Shown: positions 1 through 7,941, counted from the first letter of the stretch. The stretch: DNA of 14,557 nt from CAG-303 sp034172985 (GCA_034172985.1 JAXFDY010000092.1:1-14557), one strand, 5' to 3'. Notes: generated from the letters alone by a model not told the origin. Made by a program: numbers and translations.

Positions 1-408
1 GATCCGACGCTGGTGAGAGGTATGTCTTATTATACGGGAACCATTTTTGAGATTGCTATGCCGGAGTTGGGAATTGCCTGTGGCGGAGGCGGCCGTTATG
101 ATAAGATGATTGGTAAATTCACCGGCAAAGATGTACCGGCCTGCGGATTCTCCATAGGATTTGAGAGAATTGTACTGCTGTTGATGGAAAGTGGATTCAA
201 GGTGCCGAACCAGAGCAGAAAGATTGCATTTCTTATTGAAAAAGGTGTTGCGTCTTCTACACTTTGCGATATAATAGCAACAGCACAGGAAATGCGAAAG
301 GACGGCACACAGGTTCTGGTTGCCCGCATGAACAAGAATAAAAAGTTCCAGAAAGAAACACTTCAGGCTCAGGGTTATGAGGAATTCAAGGAATTTTTTG
401 CAAAGTAA
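1..408 (+). CDS. hisS: Histidine--tRNA ligase, 3' end (partial)
   Basis: Class II synthetase that charges tRNA-His in the cytoplasm. The reading frame is open from base 1 and begins DPTLVRGMSYYTGTIFE, the histidine-binding 'RG-x-x-YYTG' segment of HisRS. It is followed by GGGGRYD and the motif 3 segment GFSIGFERI. The rest is the anticodon-binding domain, which ends at FKEFFAK. That domain looks about 30 residues shorter than in E. coli HisRS: the usual last strands and helix (the GE-x-E...G...KD...GEQ stretch) are absent, and no frameshift is apparent after the stop. The ATP phosphoribosyltransferase regulator HisZ is a paralog with similar motifs. The neighbouring aspS and the intact motif 3 favour HisS. 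The gene is cut by the left window edge and lies 34 nt before aspS. Confidence 0.9.
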   Translation, partial: DPTLVRGMSYYTGTIFEIAMPELGIACGGGGRYDKMIGKFTGKDVPACGFSIGFERIVLLLMESGFKVPNQSRKIAFLIEKGVASSTLCDIIATAQEMRKDGTQVLVARMNKNKKFQKETLQAQGYEEFKEFFAK

Positions 409-442
409 TACAGATAAAGAGTGATTGAAAGGAATAGAGACG

Positions 443-2239
443 ATGGCAGAATCAATGCAGGGACTTAAAAGAAGTCACAGATGTACGGAAGTGTCCAATG
501 CAAATATTGGAGAAAAAGTTACAGTTATGGGATGGGTTCAGAAGAGAAGAAATCTCGGAAGCTTAATTTTCGTGGATTTGAGAGACCGTTCCGGTATTTT
601 ACAGATTGTTTTTGATGAAAATGATGTAAAAACTGAAGGGTTTACAAAGGCAGAAACACTGAGAAGTGAATTTGTCATTGCAGTAGAGGGAACTGTTACA
701 AAAAGAGAAGGTGCTGTAAACGAGAATCTTGCGACAGGAGATATCGAGATAAGAGCAACAAGTCTTCGGATTCTCTCGGAATCGGAGACTCCGCCATTTC
801 CAATTGAGGAAAATATCAATACAAAAGAAGAGTTGCGATTAAAATACAGATGTCTCGATCTGAGAAGACCGGATATTCAATCTAATATTATTATGAGAAG
901 TCAGGTGGCAACACTGACAAGAGCATTTCTTGCAAAAGAAGGGTTCCTTGAGATTGAAACACCTATGCTGACAAAGAGTACACCGGAAGGTGCAAGAGAT
1001 TATCTGGTGCCAAGCCGTATTCATCCTGGAAAGTTTTATGCATTGCCACAGTCACCACAGTTGTTTAAGCAGATGCTTATGTGCTCAGGCTATGACAGAT
1101 ATATGCAGATTGCAAGATGCTTCCGTGATGAGGACTTGAGAGCTGACCGTCAGCCGGAGTTTACACAGATCGATATGGAGTTATCTTTTGTAGACGTGGA
1201 TGATGTCATCGATGTAAATGAGAGACTGCTGGCATATTTGTTTCAGGAGGTTCTTGATGTGGAAGTAAAACTTCCAATCCAGAGAATGACATGGCAGGAG
1301 GCAATGGACCGCTTTGGCTCTGATAAACCGGATCTTCGATTTGGAATGGAATTAAAGAATATTACAGATCTTGTGAAAAACTGTGGATTTGGGGTATTTA
1401 CCGGCGCCATCGAAAATGGTGGAACTGTTCGTGGTATTAATGCCAAGGGACAGGGTTCCATGCCTAGAAAGAAAATTGATGCCCTGGTTGATTTCGCAAA
1501 AGGATATGGGGCGAAAGGTCTGGCCTACATTGCTATTTTGGATGATGGTTCTTTCAAATCTTCTTTTGCAAAGTTTATGACAGAAGAAGAAATGAAGGCT
1601 ATCGTGGATGCCATGGAAGGACAGGCCGGTGACTTATTGCTCTTTGCGGCTGACAGAAATAAAATTGTCTGGAACGTTCTTGGCGCATTAAGAGTAGAGC
1701 TGGCAGACCAGATGGGACTTTTAGATAAGAATGACTATCGCTTTGTATGGATTACAGAATTTCCACAGTTTGAGTGGTCAGATGAAGAGGAAAGATTTGT
1801 GGCTATGCATCATCCGTTTACTATGCCAATGGATGAGGATCTGGACAAGCTGGAATCCGATCCGGGTGCTGTCCGTGCAAAGGCATACGATATCGTATTA
1901 AACGGAACTGAAATCGGCGGTGGAAGTGTGAGAATCCATCAGGCTGATGTTCAGGCAAGAATGTTCAAGGCACTGGGCCTGACTGATGAAGTTGCAAATG
2001 AAAAATTCGGTTTCCTTCTGGATGCATTTAAATATGGAGTACCACCTCATGCAGGACTGGCTTACGGACTTGATCGTCTTGTGATGCTTATGGCTAAGAG
2101 AGACAGCATTCGTGATGTGATTGCATTCCCGAAGGTGAAAGATGCTTCCTGTCTTCTTACCGATGCACCAAATGTAGTAGATGAAAAGCAGCTGGAAGAA
2201 TTATCCATTAAATTTGAAACAACAGAGGAAACAGAATAA
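443..2239 (+). CDS. aspS: Aspartate--tRNA ligase
   Basis: Charges tRNA-Asp. The 598-residue product has the usual bacterial AspRS length and order: an N-terminal OB-fold anticodon-binding domain (about 10-110), the class II catalytic core, and the bacterial GAD-type insertion (about 295-410). Visible signatures are the flipping-loop segment TPEGARDYLVPSR, motif 2 FRDEDLRADRQPEFTQID and motif 3 GLDRLVMLM. The OB-fold carries RRNLGS, with leucine where the non-discriminating Pseudomonas enzyme has histidine (RRDHGG). This suggests a tRNA-Asp-specific enzyme, by inference from that one site. I chose the ATG at 443 over an in-frame TTG at 425 because the GAAAGGAA ribosome site (about 427-434) lies inside that extension. 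The gene sits between hisS and serS on the same strand. Confidence 0.97.
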   Translation: MAESMQGLKRSHRCTEVSNANIGEKVTVMGWVQKRRNLGSLIFVDLRDRSGILQIVFDENDVKTEGFTKAETLRSEFVIAVEGTVTKREGAVNENLATGDIEIRATSLRILSESETPPFPIEENINTKEELRLKYRCLDLRRPDIQSNIIMRSQVATLTRAFLAKEGFLEIETPMLTKSTPEGARDYLVPSRIHPGKFYALPQSPQLFKQMLMCSGYDRYMQIARCFRDEDLRADRQPEFTQIDMELSFVDVDDVIDVNERLLAYLFQEVLDVEVKLPIQRMTWQEAMDRFGSDKPDLRFGMELKNITDLVKNCGFGVFTGAIENGGTVRGINAKGQGSMPRKKIDALVDFAKGYGAKGLAYIAILDDGSFKSSFAKFMTEEEMKAIVDAMEGQAGDLLLFAADRNKIVWNVLGALRVELADQMGLLDKNDYRFVWITEFPQFEWSDEEERFVAMHHPFTMPMDEDLDKLESDPGAVRAKAYDIVLNGTEIGGGSVRIHQADVQARMFKALGLTDEVANEKFGFLLDAFKYGVPPHAGLAYGLDRLVMLMAKRDSIRDVIAFPKVKDASCLLTDAPNVVDEKQLEELSIKFETTEETE

Positions 2240-2268
2240 AGAGTCATTTTGAAAGGAATTTTTAGGAA

Positions 2269-3558
2269 ATGTTAGATATTAAGTTTTTAAGAGAAAATCC
2301 GGAGATTGTAAAAGAAAACATCAAAAAGAAATTTCAGGACAGTAAACTTCCGTTAGTAGATGAAGTGATAGAGCTGGATGCAGAAAGCAGAAAGACAAAA
2401 CAGGAGGCAGATGAGCTTCGTGCTGAAAGAAACAGAATTTCTAAACAGATTGGAGCATTAATGGCTCAGGGAAAAAAGGATGAGGCAGAAGAAACGAAAA
2501 AGCTTGTGACAGAAAAGGGAGAGCTTTTAGCTGCACTGGAGGCAAAAGAAAAGGAACTGGAAGAAAAAATCTACAAGATTATGCTTGTGATTCCAAATAT
2601 AATTGATGAAAGTGTTCCTGTGGGAAAAGACGATAGTGAAAATGTTGAAGTAGAAAAATTTGGCGAACCGGTTGTTCCTGATTTCGAGATTCCATATCAT
2701 TCTGAAATTATGGAAAGCTTTGACGGCCTTGATCTTGACAGCGCCAGAGAAGTAGCAGGAAATGGTTTTTATTACCTCATGGGAGATATTGCCAGACTTC
2801 ACTCAGCAGTGATTTCCTATGCAAGAGATTTTATGATTGACAGAGGATTTACTTATTGTGTACCTCCGTTTATGATACGAAGCAATGTGGTGACAGGTGT
2901 TATGTCCCAGACAGAGATGGATGCAATGATGTACAAAATCGAAGGAGAGGATTTGTATTTAATCGGTACAAGCGAACATTCCATGATTGGTAAGTTTATT
3001 AATAAGATTTTGGACGAGGATAAGCTTCCATATACACTGACAAGCTATTCTCCTTGCTTCAGAAAAGAAAAAGGTGCTCATGGTATTGAAGAGCGTGGCG
3101 TATATCGTATCCATCAGTTTGAAAAACAGGAAATGATCGTGGTATGTAAGCCGGAAGACAGTAAGATGTGGTTTGACAAATTATGGAAGAACACGGTTGA
3201 TTTGTTCAGAAGTCTTGATATTCCTGTAAGAACATTAGAGTGCTGCTCTGGTGATCTTGCAGATCTGAAGGTGAAATCGGTGGATGTAGAAGCATGGTCT
3301 CCAAGACAGAAGAAATATTTTGAAGTAGGAAGCTGTTCTAATCTTGGAGATGCTCAGGCAAGAAGATTAAAAATCCGTGTGAACGGTGAAAATGGCAAGT
3401 ATCTTGCACATACATTAAATAATACAGTAGTTGCTCCTCCGAGAATGTTGATTGCATTCCTGGAAAATAATCTTCAGGCAGATGGAAGTGTAAGAATTCC
3501 GGAAGCTTTAAGACCATATATGGGTGGCATGGAAAAAATTACAAAAAAGGAGAAATAA
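2269..3558 (+). CDS. serS: Serine--tRNA ligase, divergent type
   Basis: Charges tRNA-Ser. The 429-residue protein starts with the charged two-helix coiled-coil arm (about 1-105) that grips the long variable arm of tRNA-Ser. The class II core follows: TSEH, motif 2 from CFRKEKGAHG to HQFEKQE, the CSGDL and CSNLGDAQARR segments, and motif 3 HTLNNTVVAPPRMLIAFLEN. Compared with common bacterial SerRS several signature positions differ: TSEHSM for TAEVPL, FRKEKGAHGIEERG for FRSEAGSAGRDTRG, and NNTVVAPPR for NGSGLAVGR. The TSEH and FRKE forms recall archaeal SerRS. Key catalytic residues (motif 2 Arg, the Glu of FEKQE) are kept, so it should be active. A GAAAGGAA site lies about 10 nt upstream of the ATG. 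The gene is 29 nt after aspS and 3 nt before glyA. Confidence 0.95.
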   Translation: MLDIKFLRENPEIVKENIKKKFQDSKLPLVDEVIELDAESRKTKQEADELRAERNRISKQIGALMAQGKKDEAEETKKLVTEKGELLAALEAKEKELEEKIYKIMLVIPNIIDESVPVGKDDSENVEVEKFGEPVVPDFEIPYHSEIMESFDGLDLDSAREVAGNGFYYLMGDIARLHSAVISYARDFMIDRGFTYCVPPFMIRSNVVTGVMSQTEMDAMMYKIEGEDLYLIGTSEHSMIGKFINKILDEDKLPYTLTSYSPCFRKEKGAHGIEERGVYRIHQFEKQEMIVVCKPEDSKMWFDKLWKNTVDLFRSLDIPVRTLECCSGDLADLKVKSVDVEAWSPRQKKYFEVGSCSNLGDAQARRLKIRVNGENGKYLAHTLNNTVVAPPRMLIAFLENNLQADGSVRIPEALRPYMGGMEKITKKEK

Positions 3559-3561
3559 AAG

Positions 3562-4800
3562 ATGTTTTCATTTGACGAAGTAAAGAATTACGACCCGGAA
3601 GTAGCAGCAGCAATGCAGGATGAACTGAAAAGACAGCAGGATCATATCGAACTGATTGCTTCAGAGAATATTGTGAGCAAGGCAGTCATGTCTGCTATGG
3701 GTAGCATTCTCACCAATAAGTACGCAGAAGGATATCCGGGAAAGAGATATTATGGTGGCTGTGAATATGTAGATGTAGTAGAAGACCTTGCAAGAGAAAG
3801 AGCAAAAGAACTTTTTGGCTGTGAGTATGTAAATGTTCAGCCACATTCCGGTGCACAGGCAAATATGGCAGTATTTTTTGCAATGCTGACTCCGGGTGAC
3901 ACAGTTATGGGAATGGGCCTTTCTGATGGAGGACATCTGACACATGGTTCACCGGTCAATATGTCCGGTAAATATTTCAATATTGTTCCTTATGGAGTAA
4001 ATGAGGAAGGATATATTGATTATGATGAAGTGTTAAGAATTGCAAAAGAGGCAAAGCCAAAACTCATCGTAGCAGGTGCAAGTGCGTATCCGAGAGAAAT
4101 AGACTTTAAGCGTTTCCGTGAAATCGCAGATGAAGTGGGTGCATATCTTATGGTAGATATGGCACATATAGCAGGTCTTGTGGCTGCAGGACTCCATATG
4201 AGTCCGATTCCATATGCTCATGTGACTACTACAACAACACATAAGACATTGCGTGGACCACGTGGAGGTATGATTCTTTCCAGCAATGAAGTGAATGAGC
4301 AGTTTAACTTTAATAAGGCAGTGTTCCCTGGTATTCAGGGCGGTCCTTTGATGCATGTGATTGCGGCTAAGGCAGTATGCTTCAAAGAAGCATTAGATGA
4401 CAGCTATAAGGTATATATGAGAAATGTAAAAGATAATGCTTCCGCACTGGCAAAGGGACTGATGGACAGAGGCTTCAACCTTGTGTCTGGAGGAACAGAC
4501 AATCATTTAATGCTGGTTGATTTAAGAAATATGAATATTACAGGAAAGCAGTGTGAGAAATTATTAGATGCTGCTAACATTACATGTAATAAAAATACAA
4601 TACCAAAGGATCCTGCATCACCATTTGTAACAAGTGGTATCAGAATCGGTACTCCGGCTGTTACAACAAGAGGTATGAATACTCAGGATATGGATCAGAT
4701 TGCAGAAGCTATTTCTCTTCTTGTGAAAGACGTGGATGCAAATAAGGATGCTGCCATGAAGATTGTAAAAGAACTGACTGATAAGTATCCTATTTACTAG
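3562..4800 (+). CDS. glyA: Serine hydroxymethyltransferase
   Basis: PLP enzyme that converts serine and tetrahydrofolate to glycine and 5,10-methylene-tetrahydrofolate, the main entry to the one-carbon pool. The 412-residue length is normal. The PLP lysine is K228 in TTTTTHKTLRGPRGG, and the cofactor-binding D199 and H202 lie in VDMAHIAG. The N-terminal IASEN and the YAEGYPGKRYYGG substrate-binding segment are intact. The AAGGAG ribosome site lies inside the last codons of serS and the gap between the two genes is 3 nt, so translation is probably coupled. Sharing a transcript with serS and aspS links serine use in charging and in one-carbon metabolism; that functional link is inference. Confidence 0.98.
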   Translation: MFSFDEVKNYDPEVAAAMQDELKRQQDHIELIASENIVSKAVMSAMGSILTNKYAEGYPGKRYYGGCEYVDVVEDLARERAKELFGCEYVNVQPHSGAQANMAVFFAMLTPGDTVMGMGLSDGGHLTHGSPVNMSGKYFNIVPYGVNEEGYIDYDEVLRIAKEAKPKLIVAGASAYPREIDFKRFREIADEVGAYLMVDMAHIAGLVAAGLHMSPIPYAHVTTTTTHKTLRGPRGGMILSSNEVNEQFNFNKAVFPGIQGGPLMHVIAAKAVCFKEALDDSYKVYMRNVKDNASALAKGLMDRGFNLVSGGTDNHLMLVDLRNMNITGKQCEKLLDAANITCNKNTIPKDPASPFVTSGIRIGTPAVTTRGMNTQDMDQIAEAISLLVKDVDANKDAAMKIVKELTDKYPIY

Positions 4801-4813
4801 AAGGAGGCAGTTT

Positions 4814-5914
4814 ATGGCAGGTTCAACCTTTGGCACCATATTTCGGGTATCTACCTGGGGAGAATCCCATGGCAAAGGAGTAGGCGTGGTTGTGGACGGT
4901 TGTCCCGCTGGCCTGCCTATTTGCGAGGAAGATATCCAGATTTATTTAAACAGAAGAAAACCGGGGCAGTCCCGTTTTACGACTCCCCGCAGTGAAGATG
5001 ATGCCGTTGAGATTTTGTCCGGCGTTTTTGAAGGAAAGACAACAGGAACCCCTATTTCTATGGTTGTCTATAATCAAACCCAGCGATCGAAAGATTATTC
5101 GGAAATAGCAAAGTGTTATCGGCCGGGTCATGCAGATTATACTTTTGATGAAAAATATGGTTTCCGCGATTACAGAGGAGGCGGTCGTTCCTCGGGAAGA
5201 GAGACGATTGCAAGAGTAGCAGCCGGTGCGATTGCAGCTAAGCTGTTAAAGGAGCTTGGAATTCAGGTAGATGCTTATGCTAAAGCAATCGGGGAAGTGG
5301 AAATTGATTATGAAAGATTCAATCTGGAGGAACGCTTTCATAATCCTGTATGTATGCCGGATCAGGAGGCCGCAGTTCGGGCTCAGGAGCTTTTAAATCA
5401 GAAAATGATGGAGAAAGATTCGGTAGGCGGAATTGTGGAATGTGTGATTCGGAATGTGATGCCGGGAATAGGGGAACCGGTATTTGAAAAACTGGATGCA
5501 AAACTGGGTCAGGCCATGATGTCTATTGGTGCAGTGAAAGGATTTGAAATCGGTGCAGGATTTGCAGCAGCAAAAATGACAGGCTCCGAAGATAATGACA
5601 ATTTTTATGTGGAAGATGGACAGGTAAAAAAGTATACAAATAATGCAGGAGGTATACTTGGAGGAATCAGTGACGGTTCAGATATTGTATTCAGAGCGGC
5701 ATTTAAACCTACGCCGTCTATTTTCCAGACACAGAAAACCATTAACTGTGATCATGAAAATATCGAAATCAATATCAAAGGCCGTCATGATCCGATTATT
5801 GTACCGAGAGCAGTAGTTGTGGTAGAAGCTATGGCAGCAATCACAGTGCTTGATTTACTTCTTGTCAGTATGACTTCTACTGTTGACGGGATTAAGCATT
5901 TTTTCAAAAAGTAA
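4814..5914 (+). CDS. aroC: Chorismate synthase
   Basis: Converts 5-enolpyruvylshikimate-3-phosphate to chorismate using reduced FMN, the last common step to aromatic amino acids and folate. The 366-residue protein has the GESHG signature at residues 16-20, the RRKPGQSR phosphate-binding stretch (about 48-55), the YRGGGRSSGRETIARVA block and the C-terminal FKPTPSI segment. An AAGGAGG ribosome site precedes the ATG, 13 nt after glyA. It is the last gene of the left run. No U-tailed hairpin follows the stop, and the last 60 bases are antisense to the end of the convergent membrane-protein gene. Other shikimate genes are not in the window. Confidence 0.98.
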   Translation: MAGSTFGTIFRVSTWGESHGKGVGVVVDGCPAGLPICEEDIQIYLNRRKPGQSRFTTPRSEDDAVEILSGVFEGKTTGTPISMVVYNQTQRSKDYSEIAKCYRPGHADYTFDEKYGFRDYRGGGRSSGRETIARVAAGAIAAKLLKELGIQVDAYAKAIGEVEIDYERFNLEERFHNPVCMPDQEAAVRAQELLNQKMMEKDSVGGIVECVIRNVMPGIGEPVFEKLDAKLGQAMMSIGAVKGFEIGAGFAAAKMTGSEDNDNFYVEDGQVKKYTNNAGGILGGISDGSDIVFRAAFKPTPSIFQTQKTINCDHENIEINIKGRHDPIIVPRAVVVVEAMAAITVLDLLLVSMTSTVDGIKHFFKK

Positions 5915-6268
5915 TCCTACCGCAAACCAGGCGGGTGCATAGTCTAAACGGATCAGACCGTTAATGTTATATTTGGCATTGCTGTAATTCCAAGGGCAGA
6001 TGTGAAACATTTTTAGTATGCTGCCTGTTACATATTCTGTTGCAAAAATGCATACAGTATAGACAATCCCACGAAACAAAATGGGATTGTCTCCCAAAAA
6101 CTGGGAAATGGGACGGATAAACGCTCCCAGTCCGTAGATAGGAAACATAAGGATTGATGTGGAAGCTGTCATGGACAGGTCGTGATGAAGATAACTGATT
6201 CCGCCGGTCCAGATAATTTCCAGACACCAGCCTGCAATTCCACATTTGAAAAAATCTTGTTTCGTCAT
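5855..6268 (-). CDS. Small membrane protein, putative ABC-transporter-permease-like family (PF06541 type)
   Basis: Predicted 137-residue polytopic membrane protein of unknown function with three to four hydrophobic segments. The segments resemble the family annotated as 'putative ABC transporter permease' (PF06541/COG4905): an FPIYGLGAF motif near residue 42, EYVTGSILKMF in the middle, then PWNYSNAKYNINGLIRLDYAPAW. The family label is from memory of those motifs; no transport activity is established for it and no ATPase partner is nearby. The start at 6268 has a strong AGGGGGG ribosome site about 8 nt upstream. The last 20 codons are antisense to the aroC 3' end. The gene is divergent from tgt and contains a perfect 11-bp inverted repeat (6061-6092). 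Confidence 0.72.
   Translation of the reverse strand: MTKQDFFKCGIAGWCLEIIWTGGISYLHHDLSMTASTSILMFPIYGLGAFIRPISQFLGDNPILFRGIVYTVCIFATEYVTGSILKMFHICPWNYSNAKYNINGLIRLDYAPAWFAVGLLFEKMLNPVNSRSHTDKK
6061..6092. repeat. Perfect 11-bp inverted repeat inside the membrane-protein gene
   Basis: AGACAATCCCA (6061-6071) and TGGGATTGTCT (6082-6092) are exact reverse complements separated by 10 nt. A second short hairpin follows at once (TCCCA-AAAAC-TGGGA). The repeat lies about 150 nt past the aroC stop, on the far side of the convergent overlap. Neither strand has a clear U-tract after it, so it is not called a terminator. It may pause read-through from aroC, or it may be fortuitous. Confidence 0.5.
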
Positions 6269-6285
6269 GATAATCCCCCCTATTC

Positions 6286-6303
6286 ATAAAATTTCATTAA
6301 AAT
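6286..6303. repeat. 18-bp direct repeat, copy 1 (upstream of tgt)
   Basis: ATAAAATTTCATTAAAAT occurs here, just upstream of the membrane-protein start on the opposite strand, and again at 7576-7593 over the tgt stop codon. The two copies are identical and in the same orientation. Together they bracket tgt and its promoter. Confidence 0.7.
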
Positions 6304-6316
6304 TAGAAAAAACCAC

Positions 6317-6345
6317 TTGCTTAAACAGCTATTTAACAATATAAT
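6317..6345 (+). promoter_or_regulatory. Sigma-A promoter of tgt
   Basis: TTGCTT (6317-6322), a 17-bp spacer and a consensus TATAAT (6340-6345) make a good housekeeping promoter pointing at tgt. Transcription would start near 6352, giving a leader of about 80 nt. The site lies in the divergent region between the membrane-protein gene and tgt. Confidence 0.75.
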
Positions 6346-6364
6346 GTGTAAGGTATGCGTTTAA

Positions 6365-6396
6365 TATTCGGTATTTTTGAGAGAAAATATTGGATG
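6365..6396 (+). other. Hairpin in the tgt leader
   Basis: TATTCGGTATTTT (6365-6377) and AAAATATTGGATG (6384-6396) can form 13 pairs, four of them G-U, around a 6-nt loop. It begins about 13 nt after the predicted start site. No U-tract follows, so it is not a terminator, and I found no preQ1 riboswitch consensus around it. The many G-U pairs mean it would only be stable as + strand RNA. It may stabilise the mRNA; its function is unknown. Confidence 0.35.
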
Positions 6397-6433
6397 AAAA
6401 CCGTGAAAGAAATTCAAAAATACGGAGATACTT

Positions 6434-7579
6434 ATGTATAAATTGTTAAAAAAAGAAGGAAATGCCAAAAGAGGCGAGTTCCATACTGTTCATGGTGTGA
6501 TACAAACACCGGTATTTATGAATGTGGGAACAGTGGCAGCGATTAAAGGTGCTGTGTCTACAGAAGATCTGGAGAGAATCGGTACTTTGGTAGAATTGTC
6601 CAATACGTATCATCTTCATGTACGTCCGGGAGATAAGATTGTAAAGCAACTGGGTGGACTGCATAAGTTCATGTCATGGGACAAGCCGATATTGACTGAT
6701 TCGGGTGGATTTCAGGTTTTTTCATTGGCAGGTCTCAGAAAGATAAAAGAAGAAGGAGTCTATTTTAATTCTCATATTGATGGTCATAAGATTTTTATGG
6801 GACCAGAGGAAAGTATGCAGATTCAATCGAATCTTGCTTCTACCATAGCCATGGCTTTTGACGAATGTCCGCCTCATCCGGCCACAAGAGAATATATGCA
6901 GAATTCAGTAGACCGTACCACAAGGTGGCTGCAGCGCTGCAAAGATGAGTTAAACAGATTAAACCAGCTTCCTGATACAATAAATAAACATCAGATGCTT
7001 TTTGGCATTAATCAGGGAGGAACGTTTAAGGATATCAGAATTGAGCATGCAAAACGAATTACAGAAATGGATTTGGATGGTTATGCACTAGGGGGTCTGG
7101 CAGTAGGAGAATCTCATGAGGAAATGTATCATATTATTGAGGAGACGGTTCCTTTCCTTCCGGATGATAAGCCAACATATCTGATGGGAGTCGGTACTCC
7201 GGCGAATATCCTGGAAGCGGTAGAACGGGGAGTAGATTTCTTTGACTGTGTATATCCTTCGAGAAACGGACGACATGGACATGTATATACAAATAGGGGA
7301 AAACTCAATCTTTTTAATGCAAAGTATGAGTTAGATGATACTCCGATCGAGGAAAATTGTGGATGTCCAGCCTGTCAGAGATATTCCAAGGCATATATCA
7401 GACATCTCTTAAAGGCAAAGGAAATGCTTGGTATGCGCCTATGTGTATTGCATAATCTGTATTTCTATAATCATATGATGGAAGAAATCAGGGATGCATT
7501 GGACGAAGGACGTTTTCAGGAGTATAAAAAACAGAAGCTGGCTGGTTTTGAAGAAAATAAGATTAACCAGAAGCGATAA
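6434..7579 (+). CDS. tgt: tRNA-guanine(34) transglycosylase
   Basis: Exchanges guanine-34 of GUN-anticodon tRNAs for preQ1 (or queuine in some species), a step in queuosine modification. The 381-residue protein is of normal length. D89 in TDSGGFQVFS is the general acid/base and D271 in FDCVYPSRN is the nucleophile. The zinc site is C309, C311, C314 and H340 (CGCPAC...VLHN). GGLAVGE at 220-226 is the base-binding loop of the bacterial type. The nucleophile segment is YPSRNGRHGHVYT rather than the E. coli type PTRNARNGHLF, a modest variation. GGAG lies 6 nt before the ATG. It has its own promoter and is followed by yajC, a common pairing. queA is not next to it, so whether the cell makes or salvages the base cannot be told here. 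Confidence 0.97.
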   Translation: MYKLLKKEGNAKRGEFHTVHGVIQTPVFMNVGTVAAIKGAVSTEDLERIGTLVELSNTYHLHVRPGDKIVKQLGGLHKFMSWDKPILTDSGGFQVFSLAGLRKIKEEGVYFNSHIDGHKIFMGPEESMQIQSNLASTIAMAFDECPPHPATREYMQNSVDRTTRWLQRCKDELNRLNQLPDTINKHQMLFGINQGGTFKDIRIEHAKRITEMDLDGYALGGLAVGESHEEMYHIIEETVPFLPDDKPTYLMGVGTPANILEAVERGVDFFDCVYPSRNGRHGHVYTNRGKLNLFNAKYELDDTPIEENCGCPACQRYSKAYIRHLLKAKEMLGMRLCVLHNLYFYNHMMEEIRDALDEGRFQEYKKQKLAGFEENKINQKR

Positions 7580-7593
7580 AATTTCATTAAAAT
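7576..7593. repeat. 18-bp direct repeat, copy 2 (tgt stop codon)
   Basis: Second exact copy of ATAAAATTTCATTAAAAT; the tgt stop codon TAA (7577-7579) lies within it. Copy 1 is at 6286-6303 in the same orientation. Confidence 0.7.
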
Positions 7594-7632
7594 ATTTCTT
7601 AAGTCACGGCAGAGTGGCAGAATGGAGGAAAC

Positions 7633-7941
7633 ATGACATCAATATTAGCATCAGGAACAGCAGGTGGAATTATCGGAATTATTCTCTATATTGTTATTTT
7701 CGGTGCAGCAATTTATTTCTTAATGGTGAAGCCACAGAAGAAAGAACAGCAGAAGATGGCAGCACTTCAGAATTCAGTTGAAGTAGGCGACAGTATTCTT
7801 ACAACATCCGGTTTTTATGGCGTAGTAATCGGTGTGGAAGAGGATGATGTGATTGTTGAATTCGGTAATAATAAGAATTGCCGTATTCCTATGAAGAAAG
7901 CAGCGATTCAGGAAATCGAAAAAGCATCTTCAGAGGCATAA
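7633..7941 (+). CDS. yajC: Preprotein translocase accessory subunit YajC
   Basis: Small inner-membrane partner of the SecDF part of the Sec translocase. The 102-residue protein has one N-terminal membrane helix (about 11-33) followed by the family signature FLMVKPQKKEQQK and a basic/acidic cytoplasmic domain with the typical VGDSILTTSGFYGVV stretch. A GGAGG site sits 5 nt before the ATG. The 53-nt gap to tgt and the known tgt-yajC pairing suggest one transcript. The usual following secD/secF are absent; a SulP transporter gene comes next. Confidence 0.95.
   Translation: MTSILASGTAGGIIGIILYIVIFGAAIYFLMVKPQKKEQQKMAALQNSVEVGDSILTTSGFYGVVIGVEEDDVIVEFGNNKNCRIPMKKAAIQEIEKASSEA

Noticed and set aside
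1..408. HisZ (histidine biosynthesis regulator) instead of HisS.
   Set aside because: Motif 3 and the anticodon-domain start are HisRS-like, and the neighbour is aspS, not hisG.
425..442. TTG start giving aspS six more residues.
   Set aside because: The ribosome site GAAAGGAA lies within it; the ATG at 443 matches AspRS N-termini.
5967..6287. 106-codon ORF on the - strand overlapping the membrane-protein gene.
   Set aside because: Different frame of the same region; the 5855-6268 frame has family motifs and the AGGGGGG ribosome site.
6352..6433. preQ1 riboswitch in the tgt leader.
   Set aside because: No preQ1-I or -II consensus; only a G-U-rich hairpin without an A-rich pseudoknot tail.
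7605..7640. tRNA-like start (GGCAGAGTGGCAGAATGG) with an A-box-like TGGCAGAATGG before yajC.
   Set aside because: No anticodon arm, T-arm or acceptor partner follows; the yajC ribosome site and ATG occupy the next bases.
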